A stretch of 64,000 nucleotides of DNA from an uncultured Trueperaceae bacterium (GTDB lineage: Bacteria; Deinococcota; Deinococci; Deinococcales; Trueperaceae), in contig CALCHY010000282.1 of NCBI GenBank assembly GCA_937907415.1, forward strand, positions 1-64,000. The letters are read 5' to 3'. Shown here piece by piece: positions 53,042 through 62,210 of this stretch (within the stretch, counting starts at the first letter, position 1; every line of letters starts with the position of its first letter). A model generated the notes under the pieces. That model made no database searches. It saw only the letters and a list, made by a program, of their open reading frames with translations, and had not been told where the DNA came from. The translations under genes were made by a program, and so were the position numbers.

Positions 53042-54092
53042 GGATGACGGCCGCCCCCTCTACCTGAACTATGCGGCCGATGAGCGGCGCGGTCAGCGCT
53101 GGGCCGAGGTTGGCGCCAGCCACCACGATGGGTGTCACCTGCTCCGAGCGCTCCGGGAAGACCTCGGTTAGCCAAGCGAGGGCTGTCGGGAAGATGGGTG
53201 AGAGGCTAAGCCCGACGAGGAGGAACGCCACCGGCGCAGACTCGACGCGGTGCGCAGCCACCATGAAGAGGAGCGTGGCGGCGCTGGCGTAGAGGACGAA
53301 CTGGTGAGACCGGAGCCGTGCCGAGAGCGGCGCTGCCAGGACCCGCCCCACCGTGATGGCCAGCCAGTAGAGCGACGTGTAAGCAGCGGCGCTGGCGCCG
53401 AAGTGCGGGTTGAGGTACTCCGTCTCCCACGACGTTACCCCCACTTCGACGGAGACGTAGAAGATGTAGAGGAGCACGAAAGCGCCCAGGTTGACGAGCG
53501 CGAGGGGCGCGGCGCCGCGGTCACGGAGCGCCACCTCAGGCACCGGCAAGCGTAGGGCCCAGGGCAGGAGGATAAGCCCCCCTGCGCCGAGGATGAGGAA
53601 CGGCAGCGCGAAGCGCGGCTCCAACGCCGTCACGAGGAGTGGGCCGATCACGGCGCCGACGCCGAACACCGCGTTGATGAGGTTGAGGGCGGGGGCCGCC
53701 TTCGGGCGGAAGCTGACGGCCACCATGAGGTTACAGGACACGTTCAGCAGCCCAGCGCCGGCCCCGGCGAGCACGGCGCCAGCAAGCACCATGCCCCAAG
53801 TCGGAGCGAGACCGATAGCAGCCACGCCTGCCACGAAGCCGGCGGCGGCGATGACAAGGGCGCGCCTGTAGCCCAATGCGCGCAGGAGGAGCCCAGAGGC
53901 GATGATGCCGAGGAACGACCCGATGAACTGCGCGCTCACGACGATGCTCACCTGCTCGACCCCGATGGAGAAGCGCTCCCTCAGCATGGGGAACGACGGG
54001 CCGTAGAGCGCCTGCAGGGCGCCGATCAGTGCGAAGCTCGCGAAGCTGAACCAGAGCACGGCGTAGCGGGGAGCTAGTCTCGGGGTGCGCAT
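52959..54092 (-). CDS. Major facilitator superfamily transporter
   Basis: The 377-residue carrier has twelve predicted membrane segments. The loop 2-3 motif is LLLRALGYRRALVIAA, a weak form of G-x-L-x-D-R-x-G-R-R. A second Pro/Gly-rich pattern is AGAGAGLLNVSCNLMV. It looks like the FucP/BscA or sugar-efflux style group with a short loop 6-7. Substrate unknown. A box TACTCT ends 9 nt before the ATG on this strand, giving at most a very short leader. Confidence 0.85.
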   Translation of the reverse strand: MRTPRLAPRYAVLWFSFASFALIGALQALYGPSFPMLRERFSIGVEQVSIVVSAQFIGSFLGIIASGLLLRALGYRRALVIAAAGFVAGVAAIGLAPTWGMVLAGAVLAGAGAGLLNVSCNLMVAVSFRPKAAPALNLINAVFGVGAVIGPLLVTALEPRFALPFLILGAGGLILLPWALRLPVPEVALRDRGAAPLALVNLGAFVLLYIFYVSVEVGVTSWETEYLNPHFGASAAAYTSLYWLAITVGRVLAAPLSARLRSHQFVLYASAATLLFMVAAHRVESAPVAFLLVGLSLSPIFPTALAWLTEVFPERSEQVTPIVVAGANLGPALTAPLIGRIVQVEGAAVIPTALSGLALALLVVVALLWSRTRSRAG

Positions 54093-54185
54093 GTAGCGCG
54101 CAGAGTACCGCGCCGTTCAGGGCGCCGCTCGGCCACCAGGCGTCTCGGCACCAAGGCCGCGCTCGTGAGCAGTCGGTATACTTAC

Positions 54186-54204
54186 CCTCCGGTACGCTCG
54201 GAGG
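54186..54204 (+). promoter_or_regulatory. Hairpin masking the alaS ribosome binding site
   Basis: CCTCCG (54186-54191) is perfectly complementary to CGGAGG (54199-54204), loop 7 nt. GGAGG of the Shine-Dalgarno lies wholly in the 3' arm, 6 nt before the GTG start. A -10-like TATACT is at 54177-54182, so the hairpin would lie at the very 5' end of the mRNA. Confidence 0.5.
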
Positions 54205-54210
54205 CACCAC

Positions 54211-56874
54211 GTGGTAGACGGCATCGAACAGATCAACGACTTGCGCGAGAGGTACTTGCGCTTCTTCCAGTCTCGCGGACACCTGATACTCGGCTCGGCG
54301 CCGCTCAAGAGCGACGACCCGACGCTGATGTTCAACAGCGCTGGCATGGTGCAGTTCAAGCCGTACTTCCTCGGCGCTACTCCCAAGTTCGCTGGTCACG
54401 ATGGCACTTGGCACCGCGTCACCACGGCCCAGAAGTGCCTGCGGATCAACGACATCGAGAACGTCGGGCGCACGTTGCGGCACCACTCGTTCTTCGAGAT
54501 GCTCGGCAACTTCTCCTTTGGCGACTACTTCAAGCCTGAGGCGGCGGCGTGGGCGTGGGAGTTCGCCACCTCGCAGGAGTACATGGGGCTCGACAAGGAG
54601 CGCTTGTACGTCACCGTTTACGACGATGACGACGACGCCTACGCCATCTGGCGCGACCAGGTCGGTGTGCCTGAGGCGCGCATCAGCCGCTGGGGTGAGG
54701 ACGAGAACTTCTGGCCGGCGAACGCCGTCAGTAAAGGCCCGAACGGGCCTTGCGGGCCGTGCTCCGAGATCTTCTACGACCGCGGGCCGAGCTTCGGCAC
54801 GGACACGGAAGTGGGACCGAACACGGGTTCGGGCGACCGCTACATCGAGTTCTGGAACCTCGTGTTCACGCAGTTCGACCGCCAAGACGGCGGCCACCTG
54901 GAGCCGCTGCCGCAGCAGAACATCGACACGGGCCTTGGCTTCGAGCGTCTCGTGGCCGTGCTAACGGGCAAGGAGGACGCTTACGCGACCGAGCTCTTCC
55001 AGCCGACCATCAGGCGCGTAGCTGCGCTCTCCGGCTCGCCTTACGCCGGCCCGAGCTCCGTGTCGCATAGGGTCATCGCGGATCACGTGCGCGCCGTGAC
55101 CTTCGCCATCACGGACGGCGTCATGCCGGCCAACGACGGCGCCGGCTACGTCGTGAAGATGCTCACGCGCCGCGCCTCGCGCCACGCGTGGCTCCTAGGT
55201 CTCCGCGAGCCCGTCCTGTACACGCTCGTCGATCAGGTCGTCGAGTCGATGGGCGCCGCCTACCCGGAGGTCAAGGACGGAGCGGAGCGCGTGAAGGGCA
55301 TCATTCACGCAGAGGAGGAGCAGTTCCTTCGCACGCTCGAGGCTGGCATCCAGCGCGTTGGCGCCCTCCTAGACGAACTGGCCGGGCCGCTGCTTCCCGG
55401 CGCAGTCGCCTTCGACCTATGGCAAACGTACGGCTTCCCACTCGACCTCACGAGCGAGATGGCCGCCGAGCGCGGCGTGGCGGTCGACGCCGAAGGCTAC
55501 GAAGCCGCCCGCGAGCACGCGCGCGACCTCTCGCGCGGCACGGCAGGCGGCAAGGCACTGTTCACGGCCACGAGCGACGCGCTCGGTAAGGTCGCGGAGC
55601 GCGCTGGCGAGACGGTCTTCCTTGGTTACACCGCCGAGCAGGCGGAAGCGCGGGTTGTTGCGCTCGTTACGCAAGGCGATGACGCGCGCGAGCTCGAGTC
55701 CTTCACTGAGGGCGAGGTCGGCACCGTCGTACTCGACCGCACCCCCTTCTATCCTGAGGGCGGTGGCCAAGTGGGCGACACGGGCGTGCTCGTCTGGCCC
55801 GGCGGTAAGGCCATCGTGTCCGCCACGAGCAAGTCGCGGCAGGGCCTGACGCTGCAGCGCGTGCGAGTAGCGCGAGGCACGCTGAACGCCAACCAGGCCG
55901 TCACCGCCACGGTCGATCCCGCGCGGCGCGAGACGGAGAAGCATCACTCTGCCACGCACCTACTGCACGCCGCCTTGCGCGCGGTGCTAGGCACGCACGT
56001 CGCCCAGGCGGGCTCGCTGGTGGCGCCCGATCGCTTGCGCTTCGACTTCTCGCACCCGCACGCCGTGACAGCGGAACAGCAGCTCGAGATCGAGACGCTG
56101 GTCAACCGCTGGGTGCAATCTGACCTACCCGTCGATTGGCGGGTCGTGCCGATCGCGGAGGCACGCGGTGCAGGCGCCATGATGCTGTTCGGCGAGAAGT
56201 ACGGCGAGAACGTGCGCATGGTCAGCATGGGCGGCGTCTCGACGGAGTTGTGCGGCGGCACGCACGTCGACCGCACCGGTCAGATTGGCGCCTTCGTCAT
56301 CATCAGCGAGGAGGCCGTCTCGGCTGGCGTGCGCCGCATCGAGGCGCGCGTCGGGGGCTCCGCCATGCGCTACGTAGCGGACCTGCGCCAGACGCAGTTG
56401 CGGCTCGCCGCTCACCTTGGCGGCAGGCCGGAACAGTTGGAGGAGAGGCTCACCAAGCTGCAAGCCGATCACAAGGAGGCGCTGAAGGAGGCCTCGCGCT
56501 TGCGCGACCGCTTGGCGGCCGCCCAGACGAGTGCGGGCGGGGGCAACGAGGTGCTCGAGGCCGGCGGCTTCAAGTACTTGACCGCCTTGCTCGACGGTCT
56601 CGACGTCAACGCGCTCCGCAACGCCGCAGACACCCTGCTCTCCAAGAGCGGCGCCGACCTGGTCGTCGTCGGTTCTGGCGGCGCGCTCGTGGCCAAGGTC
56701 TCGCCCGCGGCGCAGGCGCGCGGCGCGAACGCTGGCAAAGTAGTCAGGGCGGCGGCGGCCAGCGTCGGCGGCAGTGGCGGCGGGCGGCCAGACATGGCCC
56801 AAGCCGGAGTCAAGGACCCCGCGCTGCTTGGCCAGGCGCTTGCCGCGGTCGGCGGCGCGCTGACGGCAGGTTGA
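54211..56874 (+). CDS. alaS: Alanyl-tRNA synthetase
   Basis: The 887-residue enzyme charges tRNA-Ala. It has a class II catalytic core (RYLRFFQSRGHLILGSAPL, then DDPTLMFNSAGMVQFKPYF and KGPNGPCGPCSEIFYD), an editing domain with the zinc-binding HSATHLLHA (about 579-587) and CGGTHVDRTGQIG (about 682-694), and a C-terminal oligomerisation domain with a DHHA1-like end (GGSGGGRPDMAQAG). All key parts are in place and the length is typical (about 875). Start GTG with GGAGG ahead. First gene of a four-gene unit with a HAD phosphatase, ruvX and mltG. Confidence 0.97.
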   Translation: MVDGIEQINDLRERYLRFFQSRGHLILGSAPLKSDDPTLMFNSAGMVQFKPYFLGATPKFAGHDGTWHRVTTAQKCLRINDIENVGRTLRHHSFFEMLGNFSFGDYFKPEAAAWAWEFATSQEYMGLDKERLYVTVYDDDDDAYAIWRDQVGVPEARISRWGEDENFWPANAVSKGPNGPCGPCSEIFYDRGPSFGTDTEVGPNTGSGDRYIEFWNLVFTQFDRQDGGHLEPLPQQNIDTGLGFERLVAVLTGKEDAYATELFQPTIRRVAALSGSPYAGPSSVSHRVIADHVRAVTFAITDGVMPANDGAGYVVKMLTRRASRHAWLLGLREPVLYTLVDQVVESMGAAYPEVKDGAERVKGIIHAEEEQFLRTLEAGIQRVGALLDELAGPLLPGAVAFDLWQTYGFPLDLTSEMAAERGVAVDAEGYEAAREHARDLSRGTAGGKALFTATSDALGKVAERAGETVFLGYTAEQAEARVVALVTQGDDARELESFTEGEVGTVVLDRTPFYPEGGGQVGDTGVLVWPGGKAIVSATSKSRQGLTLQRVRVARGTLNANQAVTATVDPARRETEKHHSATHLLHAALRAVLGTHVAQAGSLVAPDRLRFDFSHPHAVTAEQQLEIETLVNRWVQSDLPVDWRVVPIAEARGAGAMMLFGEKYGENVRMVSMGGVSTELCGGTHVDRTGQIGAFVIISEEAVSAGVRRIEARVGGSAMRYVADLRQTQLRLAAHLGGRPEQLEERLTKLQADHKEALKEASRLRDRLAAAQTSAGGGNEVLEAGGFKYLTALLDGLDVNALRNAADTLLSKSGADLVVVGSGGALVAKVSPAAQARGANAGKVVRAAAASVGGSGGGRPDMAQAGVKDPALLGQALAAVGGALTAG

Positions 56875-56882
56875 GCCGACCG

Positions 56883-57776
56883 GTGGTCACACCAGGCGCC
56901 TCGGCAGCGTCGCGGCCCGAACCGTTCACCGGTCAGCCGCCAAGACTGCCGTCTGGCGCAAAGTTGCCGCGCGTGATCGCGGTAGACATCGACGGCACCC
57001 TGCTGGGCCCTGAAAAGGTCGTGACGGCTCGCACGCGCGCGGCCATCGACGCCGTCCGCTCACTCGGCGCGCACGTCGTCGTCGCGACAGGCAGGCCGCT
57101 GCGCACGGCGCTGCCGGTGGCCGAGCAGATAGCGGCCACCAGCACGATCGTGGCCTACAACGGCGCCGCCATCTGGCACGCGCAGCGCTTCCAGCTCCTG
57201 CGGGCGCTCGACCTTGGGGTGGCGCAGGCCGCCGTCGAGCGCCTGCGGGCGGCGGCGCCGGGCGCCACCCTCGCACTCGAGACCTCACGCGGTTGGTACC
57301 TAGACGCGGAGTTGCCGGCCGGGGATCCAGGCAACGCCGCTCACCTCTTCCGCGGCGGCCCACCCGTGGCGATCGGGCCGCTGGAGGGGTTCATGGATGG
57401 CGGCCCCATCAAGCTACTGGCCGTCTACGACGACGCTCACCCCTCTGCCTTGGCGGAATCCCTGAACGACCTGGAGCTCTACACGACCTGGAGCCTGCCT
57501 TTCCTGCTCGAGGTGCACCATCCGCTCGTCAACAAGGGCGCCGCGCTGGCGCACCTGTGCGAGGAGTGGCAGGTTGAACCGTCTGAGGTGGCGGCGTTCG
57601 GTGACCAACATAACGACAGCGCCATGCTCGCCTGGGCCGGGCTTGGCGTGGCGATGGGCAACTCCGAACCGGAGGCCCTGGCTGCGGCCGATCTGGTGAC
57701 GGCGAGCAACCTAGAGGATGGCGTGGCGCTGGTGTTGGAGAGTTGGGTGCGCGCGTCAGCAGAGGCGGCCGTCTGA
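56883..57776 (+). CDS. Cof-type HAD-superfamily phosphatase
   Basis: The product has the four HAD motifs: nucleophile Asp in VIAVDIDGTLLG, VATGRPLRT, Lys in NKGAALAHL, and AFGDQHNDSAML for metal binding, followed by GVAMGNSEPEALAAADLVT, typical of the Cof/YbiV branch that dephosphorylates sugar phosphates or flavin/PLP-type substrates. The start is uncertain: TTG at 56871, GTG at 56883 or GTG at 56973 all fit. I choose 56883, giving 297 residues. It sits directly behind alaS, and its end overlaps ruvX. Confidence 0.85.
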   Translation: MVTPGASAASRPEPFTGQPPRLPSGAKLPRVIAVDIDGTLLGPEKVVTARTRAAIDAVRSLGAHVVVATGRPLRTALPVAEQIAATSTIVAYNGAAIWHAQRFQLLRALDLGVAQAAVERLRAAAPGATLALETSRGWYLDAELPAGDPGNAAHLFRGGPPVAIGPLEGFMDGGPIKLLAVYDDAHPSALAESLNDLELYTTWSLPFLLEVHHPLVNKGAALAHLCEEWQVEPSEVAAFGDQHNDSAMLAWAGLGVAMGNSEPEALAAADLVTASNLEDGVALVLESWVRASAEAAV

Positions 57777-58240
57777 GCGCCACCGACCCGAGCGCCACAA
57801 CGCCGTTGGCCGCTGGCGCCCGCCTGCTCGGCCTCGACGTCGGCGACGCCCGCATCGGCCTGGCGTCGGGCGCGGTCGGTTCGCTCCTCGCGTTCGGGCG
57901 CGGAGCGCTTGAACGGCAAGGGACCAAGAAGGACGTGCCAGCCATCTTGCAGCTCATGGCAGCTGACGGCGCCGCCGCGGCGATCGTCGGTCTGCCGCTG
58001 CGCCTCGATGGCGCAGAGTCGCTGCAGACGGAACGCGTGAGGCGCTTCGCGGCCGCCCTCGCGGCGGCGGGCGCCGTTGTCGAGTTCGAGGACGAGCGTC
58101 TTACGACGCGCATCGCTCAGCGCCAGGTTGGGGCCTCCGACTTGCCCCGTGGCCGGCGTCAGGAGAGGGGACGCCTCGACGAAGCGGCGGCAGTACTCAT
58201 CTTGGAGTCGTACCTTCGGCGCGTGCAGGAGCAGTGGTGA
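57743..58240 (+). CDS. ruvX: RuvX/YqgF-family Holliday junction resolvase-like / pre-16S rRNA nuclease
   Basis: The RNase H-like fold is seen as LLGLDVGDARIGLASG (catalytic Asp), IVGLPLRLDGAESLQTERVR, the second acidic site in FEDERLTTRIA and the closing Asp in GRLDEAAAVLILESYL. The family acts in 5' processing of 16S rRNA and possibly on branched DNA. The open frame starts at the TTG at 57743 (165 residues, 34-bp overlap with the HAD gene). A start near 57773 would give the more usual 155. The mltG start overlaps its stop by 4 nt. Confidence 0.9.
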   Translation: MGARVSRGGRLSATDPSATTPLAAGARLLGLDVGDARIGLASGAVGSLLAFGRGALERQGTKKDVPAILQLMAADGAAAAIVGLPLRLDGAESLQTERVRRFAAALAAAGAVVEFEDERLTTRIAQRQVGASDLPRGRRQERGRLDEAAAVLILESYLRRVQEQW

Positions 58241-59322
58241 GCGACGAGTCGAGCAAGCCGAACGGAGCTGCCATCACGCGCCCGAAGCGCCGCGGTCGCG
58301 CGCTGGCGTTGGCGCTGCTGCTCGTCCTCGTGCTCGTGGTCACCGGGTGGGTGGTCGTGCGCTTCGCACTGTCACCTGTTAGCGCCACCCCTAGGCAAGT
58401 CGAGTTCGAGGTGCTCCCTGGTTGGGGTGGCGCGCGTGTGGCGGGAGCGCTGCATGACGCCGGTCTCGTGCGTTCGGGGTTCGCCTTCGAGCTGCTACTG
58501 CGGTTCACCGATCTCGACAGGCGCGTCGGCGAGGGGCTTTACGACCTCTCGCCAAGCATGAGCAGTCGCGAGCTGGCTAACGCCTTGGCGGCTGGCGGGC
58601 GGCCGCGCACTGTGCGCATCGTCGTGCCGGAAGGTTGGCGCGCGACCGCGGTAGTAGCGCGCCTAGCTGCCAACGGCTTGGGTGAGGAGCCGGAACTCGC
58701 CGCCCTTGTCCGCTCGCCTGGCGAGCTGGCGCCGCCCGGACTGGCCAAGGACGACACGTTGGAGGGCTACCTCTTCCCCGCTAGTTACGACCTGCCGGTG
58801 CATTCGACGGCCTCCGAGGCGCTCGGCGCCATGGTCGCGCGTTTCGAGGCCGAGGTGACGGGTCCAGTGGTCGACGCCCTCGCCCAGTCCGGCCTAAGCG
58901 TTCACGATTGGGTGACTTTGGCGAGCATGGTGCAGGCGGAGGCCGCCTCGGTCGAGGAGATGCCCATCATCGCTGGGGTGTTCCTCAACCGCCTTGACGA
59001 CGGCATGCTGCTGCAGTCAGATCCGACCGTCGCTTACGGCCTTGGCAAGGCACTACCCGACTTGAGTGCCGTTGCTGGCGACTTGCGGAAGGACACGCCG
59101 TGGAACACCTACACGCGACCTGGCCTCCCGGCGGGCCCCATCGGTAACCCTGGCCAGGAGGCCCTACTTGCCGTCCTGTCGCCGCAGCGCTTGACGGACG
59201 CCGGCGTTCCCTACCTCTACTTCCTTCACGGCAGCGAGGGTGGGGTGCCCGTGTTCCGACCGAACACGAACCTGCCAGCGCATAACCGCGACGTGCAGCG
59301 CTTCCTGAGGGGCGGCGGCTAG
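58237..59322 (+). CDS. mltG: Endolytic peptidoglycan transglycosylase MltG
   Basis: The 361-residue protein has a short basic cytoplasmic tail, one membrane anchor (about 20-45), a LysM-like segment (VEFEVLPGWGGARVAGALHD) and the YceG catalytic domain. The family lines LEGYLFPASYDLP, WVTLASMVQAEAA (catalytic Glu at about 235), GVFLNRLDDGMLLQSDPTVAYGL and LPAGPIGNPGQEALLAVLSP are all present. It cuts nascent glycan strands and sets their length. GTG at 58237 gives a GTGA overlap with ruvX; GTG at 58234 is also possible. Its stop overlaps the convergent RHH gene by 4 nt. Confidence 0.95.
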   Translation: MSDESSKPNGAAITRPKRRGRALALALLLVLVLVVTGWVVVRFALSPVSATPRQVEFEVLPGWGGARVAGALHDAGLVRSGFAFELLLRFTDLDRRVGEGLYDLSPSMSSRELANALAAGGRPRTVRIVVPEGWRATAVVARLAANGLGEEPELAALVRSPGELAPPGLAKDDTLEGYLFPASYDLPVHSTASEALGAMVARFEAEVTGPVVDALAQSGLSVHDWVTLASMVQAEAASVEEMPIIAGVFLNRLDDGMLLQSDPTVAYGLGKALPDLSAVAGDLRKDTPWNTYTRPGLPAGPIGNPGQEALLAVLSPQRLTDAGVPYLYFLHGSEGGVPVFRPNTNLPAHNRDVQRFLRGGG

Positions 59323-59528
59323 CCGGCGCTATCGTCGCCGTCCGCGGCGTCGGCGGCCTGCGCGGCAGGTGAGCGCTTGGCTGGCAGGCGGCTCGCCTTG
59401 CGCAGCGCCTCCGTCAACAGGTACTCGATCTGGGCGTTGACGCTGCGCAGGTCGTCGGCCGCCCACTTCTCTATGGCGCCGTGGATCTCGGCGTCGAGCC
59501 TGAGGAGGTAGCGCCTCTTCTCAGCCAC
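59319..59528 (-). CDS. Arc-family ribbon-helix-helix DNA-binding protein
   Basis: The 69-residue protein has a short beta strand (RRYLLRLDAEIH) followed by two helices (GAIEKWAADDLRSVNAQIEY, then LLTEALRKA), the Arc/MetJ pattern with the R-S-x-N-A-Q-I motif. The tail is Ala/Asp-rich. It should bind DNA as a dimer and is a probable autoregulator of this operon. It lies 20 bp after the hydrolase gene as third gene after the SPFH gene. No toxin gene is adjacent, so a plain antitoxin role is not supported. Confidence 0.85.
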   Translation of the reverse strand: MAEKRRYLLRLDAEIHGAIEKWAADDLRSVNAQIEYLLTEALRKASRLPAKRSPAAQAADAADGDDSAG

Positions 59529-59548
59529 TGTGACCGCCGCCTACTGCT

Positions 59549-61285
59549 TCACCTAGGCGAGTTCGCACCGCGTGCGCGCAGGTTGCCAGCGAGGTAGGTG
59601 GCGATCACTTGCACGACCGTGGGTGAGATGACCGCGTCCGCGCCTGGGAGCGGCATGCCGAGCGCCGGGCCGGCCGTGTCGACGAGGTTGTGCGTAAGGT
59701 CCGCGAACAGGAACAGGTCAGCGTGAGGCGCGGCGGCGGCGATGAGTTCGGCGTCGACGGTGGTCACCTGGATGTCCTTCTCGCCCTGGAGGACGGCTAC
59801 GGGTACCGCCACGGCGCGCGCTAGGTCAGAGGGCTCCACCCCGAACTCGCTCCGCAGTAGCCCCGCGGCGGGGGCGAACATGGCAGTGAGCGGGTTCTTC
59901 TCGAGCTCAGGGGTTGGGGTCAGCGCGACGCCGGTAGAGGCGTTCACGGCGGCGATGAGCTCGTCTATCTGCTGCCCGAGCGTGGCGAGCGCCTCCGTCG
60001 TCGCCCCGCCCTCTTGCGCGCGCGCTAGGAGTTGCTCGCGGAGCAGGACGTCGAGCGGCCTACCTGGGGAGGCCAAGAGCACCAGCGCCTGTGGCGCGAC
60101 CTTGCCGTGAGCGGTGGCGTACAACGCCACCAACCCGCCCTCGGAGTGACCGATGATGCCGAGGCGCGCAGCGTCAACCCCCGGCTGGGTAGCGAGGAAG
60201 CCAAGCCAGTCCGCGGTGTTCTGGGCGTAGGTGTCGAGGGTAACGGCGTTGCCGTCGCCGGTAGATGGGCTGATGCCCAGCTTCGAGGCGCGCAGCACCC
60301 CGTAACCGTGGCAGGCTAGGGCGTACGCGAGCTGCTTGTAACCGCTGTTGGTGAGCAGGGGCGGGGCGTTGCCGTCAAGGTCGACGGCGCCTGAGCCTGC
60401 GATCAGCACGAGGGTCGGGGCGGGACCTTCACTGCCGTCTGCCGCCGCCTTCGGGAGGGTGAGCTTGCCGACCAAGGTGGCGCCGGTGCTCGTGATGCTC
60501 ACGTCGCGCTCGACGAGGCACGCGGCCGCCGTGGCCAAGGCTTCCGGTACGGCCGTAGTGGCGGGCGCCGGCGCCTGAGCAGCGCTAGCGCGCTCCATGC
60601 GCACGTTCTGGCTGGTGGTCAGCACCAAGATGTTGCCGTTGGCGTCGAGGTAGAGGCTGAAGTCGATCGACTGCGGGCCGGCCTTGAGCACCCCGTCGAG
60701 GCGTTGCGCTGGCGTCTCCTGCCCGCCGACCGTGACGCTCGCCGCCGCGGGCGCGCCAAGCGCGGCGCTGCCGAACATAGCCACTTGCGGGACGATGATG
60801 TCGAAGGTTCCAGCCGCGCCGCTCTTGAGCACTTCGTCTGCGAGAATCTGGAAGCCATCGATGAAGTTGTTGTCGAGCACGTAGACGGGGCCCGGCAGCG
60901 GCAACGTTACCGATTGGCTCTTGCCGCCCTGTTCTATCGTCATCTCCGCGCTGCTCGCCCCGAACTTCACGTCGATCGTCACGTTCGTGCCCTGCACGGC
61001 GCCCGTCAGGTGATAGCTCGTCGCGGCGCCGTTCGGCCCCGTCTCGAGGACGTCATGGAGGTCCAGCGTGCCCGTCACGTTCGCGAAGCCGTTCGAGGTC
61101 GTTCCCTCCGGGGTGCGGGTGAGAGTCATGCCGGCCTGGCCGATGGTGGCGCCGCCGACGATCATGTCGAAGGTGAGCGCGCCTCCTTGCACGTCTCCTT
61201 GCGCGGCCCCCTGGGCTAGGCCAGTGCCGGCGCCGAGTAGCAGTGCCAGGGTCACGCCGGCGGCGGTTCTAAAGTGCTTGGTCAT
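59549..61285 (-). CDS. Exported alpha/beta hydrolase
   Basis: The 578-residue protein has a signal peptide (about 1-25), a beta-rich N-terminal region (about 28-235, no family recognised) and a C-terminal alpha/beta-hydrolase domain. The nucleophile elbow is IIGHSEGGLVALY (Ser near 380). The acid is likely Asp in VLQGEKDIQVTTVDA and the base His in ADLTHNLVD. The oxyanion region is LVLIAGSGAVDLDGNAP, as in acyl-CoA thioester hydrolase/BAAT-like and dienelactone hydrolase-like esterases. It probably acts outside the cytoplasm on an ester or lipid. It is in the middle of the SPFH-hydrolase-RHH operon (gaps of 11 and 20 bp). Confidence 0.85.
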   Translation of the reverse strand: MTKHFRTAAGVTLALLLGAGTGLAQGAAQGDVQGGALTFDMIVGGATIGQAGMTLTRTPEGTTSNGFANVTGTLDLHDVLETGPNGAATSYHLTGAVQGTNVTIDVKFGASSAEMTIEQGGKSQSVTLPLPGPVYVLDNNFIDGFQILADEVLKSGAAGTFDIIVPQVAMFGSAALGAPAAASVTVGGQETPAQRLDGVLKAGPQSIDFSLYLDANGNILVLTTSQNVRMERASAAQAPAPATTAVPEALATAAACLVERDVSITSTGATLVGKLTLPKAAADGSEGPAPTLVLIAGSGAVDLDGNAPPLLTNSGYKQLAYALACHGYGVLRASKLGISPSTGDGNAVTLDTYAQNTADWLGFLATQPGVDAARLGIIGHSEGGLVALYATAHGKVAPQALVLLASPGRPLDVLLREQLLARAQEGGATTEALATLGQQIDELIAAVNASTGVALTPTPELEKNPLTAMFAPAAGLLRSEFGVEPSDLARAVAVPVAVLQGEKDIQVTTVDAELIAAAAPHADLFLFADLTHNLVDTAGPALGMPLPGADAVISPTVVQVIATYLAGNLRARGANSPR

Positions 61286-61296
61286 GTGCGTTCCTT

Positions 61297-62187
61297 TCAG
61301 CCCCCGTACAGCGTGCCTGCGTTGACGATCGGCGTGACCCCTTGCTCACTCGTGAGGGCGACCATGAGGTTGTTGGCCATGGCAGCGCGCTTGTCGTCGT
61401 CCAGTTCGACGACGCCGCGCTGCGAGAGCCCATTGAGCGCGTCCTCCACCATGCCGACCGCGGCCTCCACGATGAGGCGGCGGGCGGAGACGACGGCCTG
61501 CGCCTGCTGCCTGCGCAGCATGGCTTGCGCTATCTCCGGAGCGTAGGCCAAGTGCGTTAGGCGCGCCTCTATCACGTCTACGCCGGCTACTTCGAGGCGC
61601 TGCTCGAGCTCGCCGCGGAGTGCGGTGGCGAGCTCGTCCGGGTTCTCGCGTAGCGACGGGCGGTCGGCTCCGCTGGCGTCGTACGGGTAGCGCGTGGCCA
61701 GGCCGCGCAGGGCCGTCTCTGACTGGATGCCGACGAACTGCTCGTAGTCGTCGACGTCGAAGACCGCCTTGGCCGACTCGGCGACGCGCCAGACGACCAC
61801 CGCCGCGATCTCGACGGGGTTGCCGTCCGCGTCGTTGACCTTCACGCGTTCGCTAGTGAAGTTGCGGACGCGCAAGCTGACGGCCTTCTTGGTGGTGAAG
61901 GGGTTGACCCACCAGAACCCGGCAGACCGCAACGAGCCGACGTAAGTGCCGAACAGGGTGAGGACGCGCGCCTGGTTCGGTTGCACCGCCACTAGCCCGC
62001 CGATGAGCAGGCCGCCGATCAGCATGGACAGCACGCCAATGATCAGCGGGATAACCAACTCGTTGACGCCCGCGTAGATGACTAGCACGGCGCCCACTGC
62101 GAACAGCAGCAAGATGATGCCCAGCCCTAGAAACCCGTTCCCCGCGCGGGCTTGCTTCTCCACTACTCGCTCAACGACTTCGTTCAC
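61297..62187 (-). CDS. SPFH/band 7 membrane scaffold protein
   Basis: The 296-residue protein starts with two membrane segments (about 17-70) and then an SPFH domain: [69 protein letters not shown] helical end carries [24 protein letters not shown] proteins oligomerise into membrane microdomains or cages and control proteases, phospholipids or membrane damage repair. GGAGGT lies 3 nt before the GTG start. First gene of the operon; a phased repeat overlaps its promoter. Confidence 0.92.
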   Translation of the reverse strand: MNEVVERVVEKQARAGNGFLGLGIILLLFAVGAVLVIYAGVNELVIPLIIGVLSMLIGGLLIGGLVAVQPNQARVLTLFGTYVGSLRSAGFWWVNPFTTKKAVSLRVRNFTSERVKVNDADGNPVEIAAVVVWRVAESAKAVFDVDDYEQFVGIQSETALRGLATRYPYDASGADRPSLRENPDELATALRGELEQRLEVAGVDVIEARLTHLAYAPEIAQAMLRRQQAQAVVSARRLIVEAAVGMVEDALNGLSQRGVVELDDDKRAAMANNLMVALTSEQGVTPIVNAGTLYGG

Positions 62188-62210
62188 GGCACCTCCAATG
62201 TGCTAGCACG

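Noticed and set aside
53731..54897. 388-codon minus-strand frame across alaS and the MFS gene start
   Set aside because: It lies opposite the alaS catalytic core and in another frame of the MFS gene; there are no domains.
59319..59528. RHH protein as antitoxin of a toxin-antitoxin pair
   Set aside because: No small toxin gene (ParE, Fic, PIN or MazF-like) is adjacent; the neighbours are a 578-residue hydrolase and mltG.
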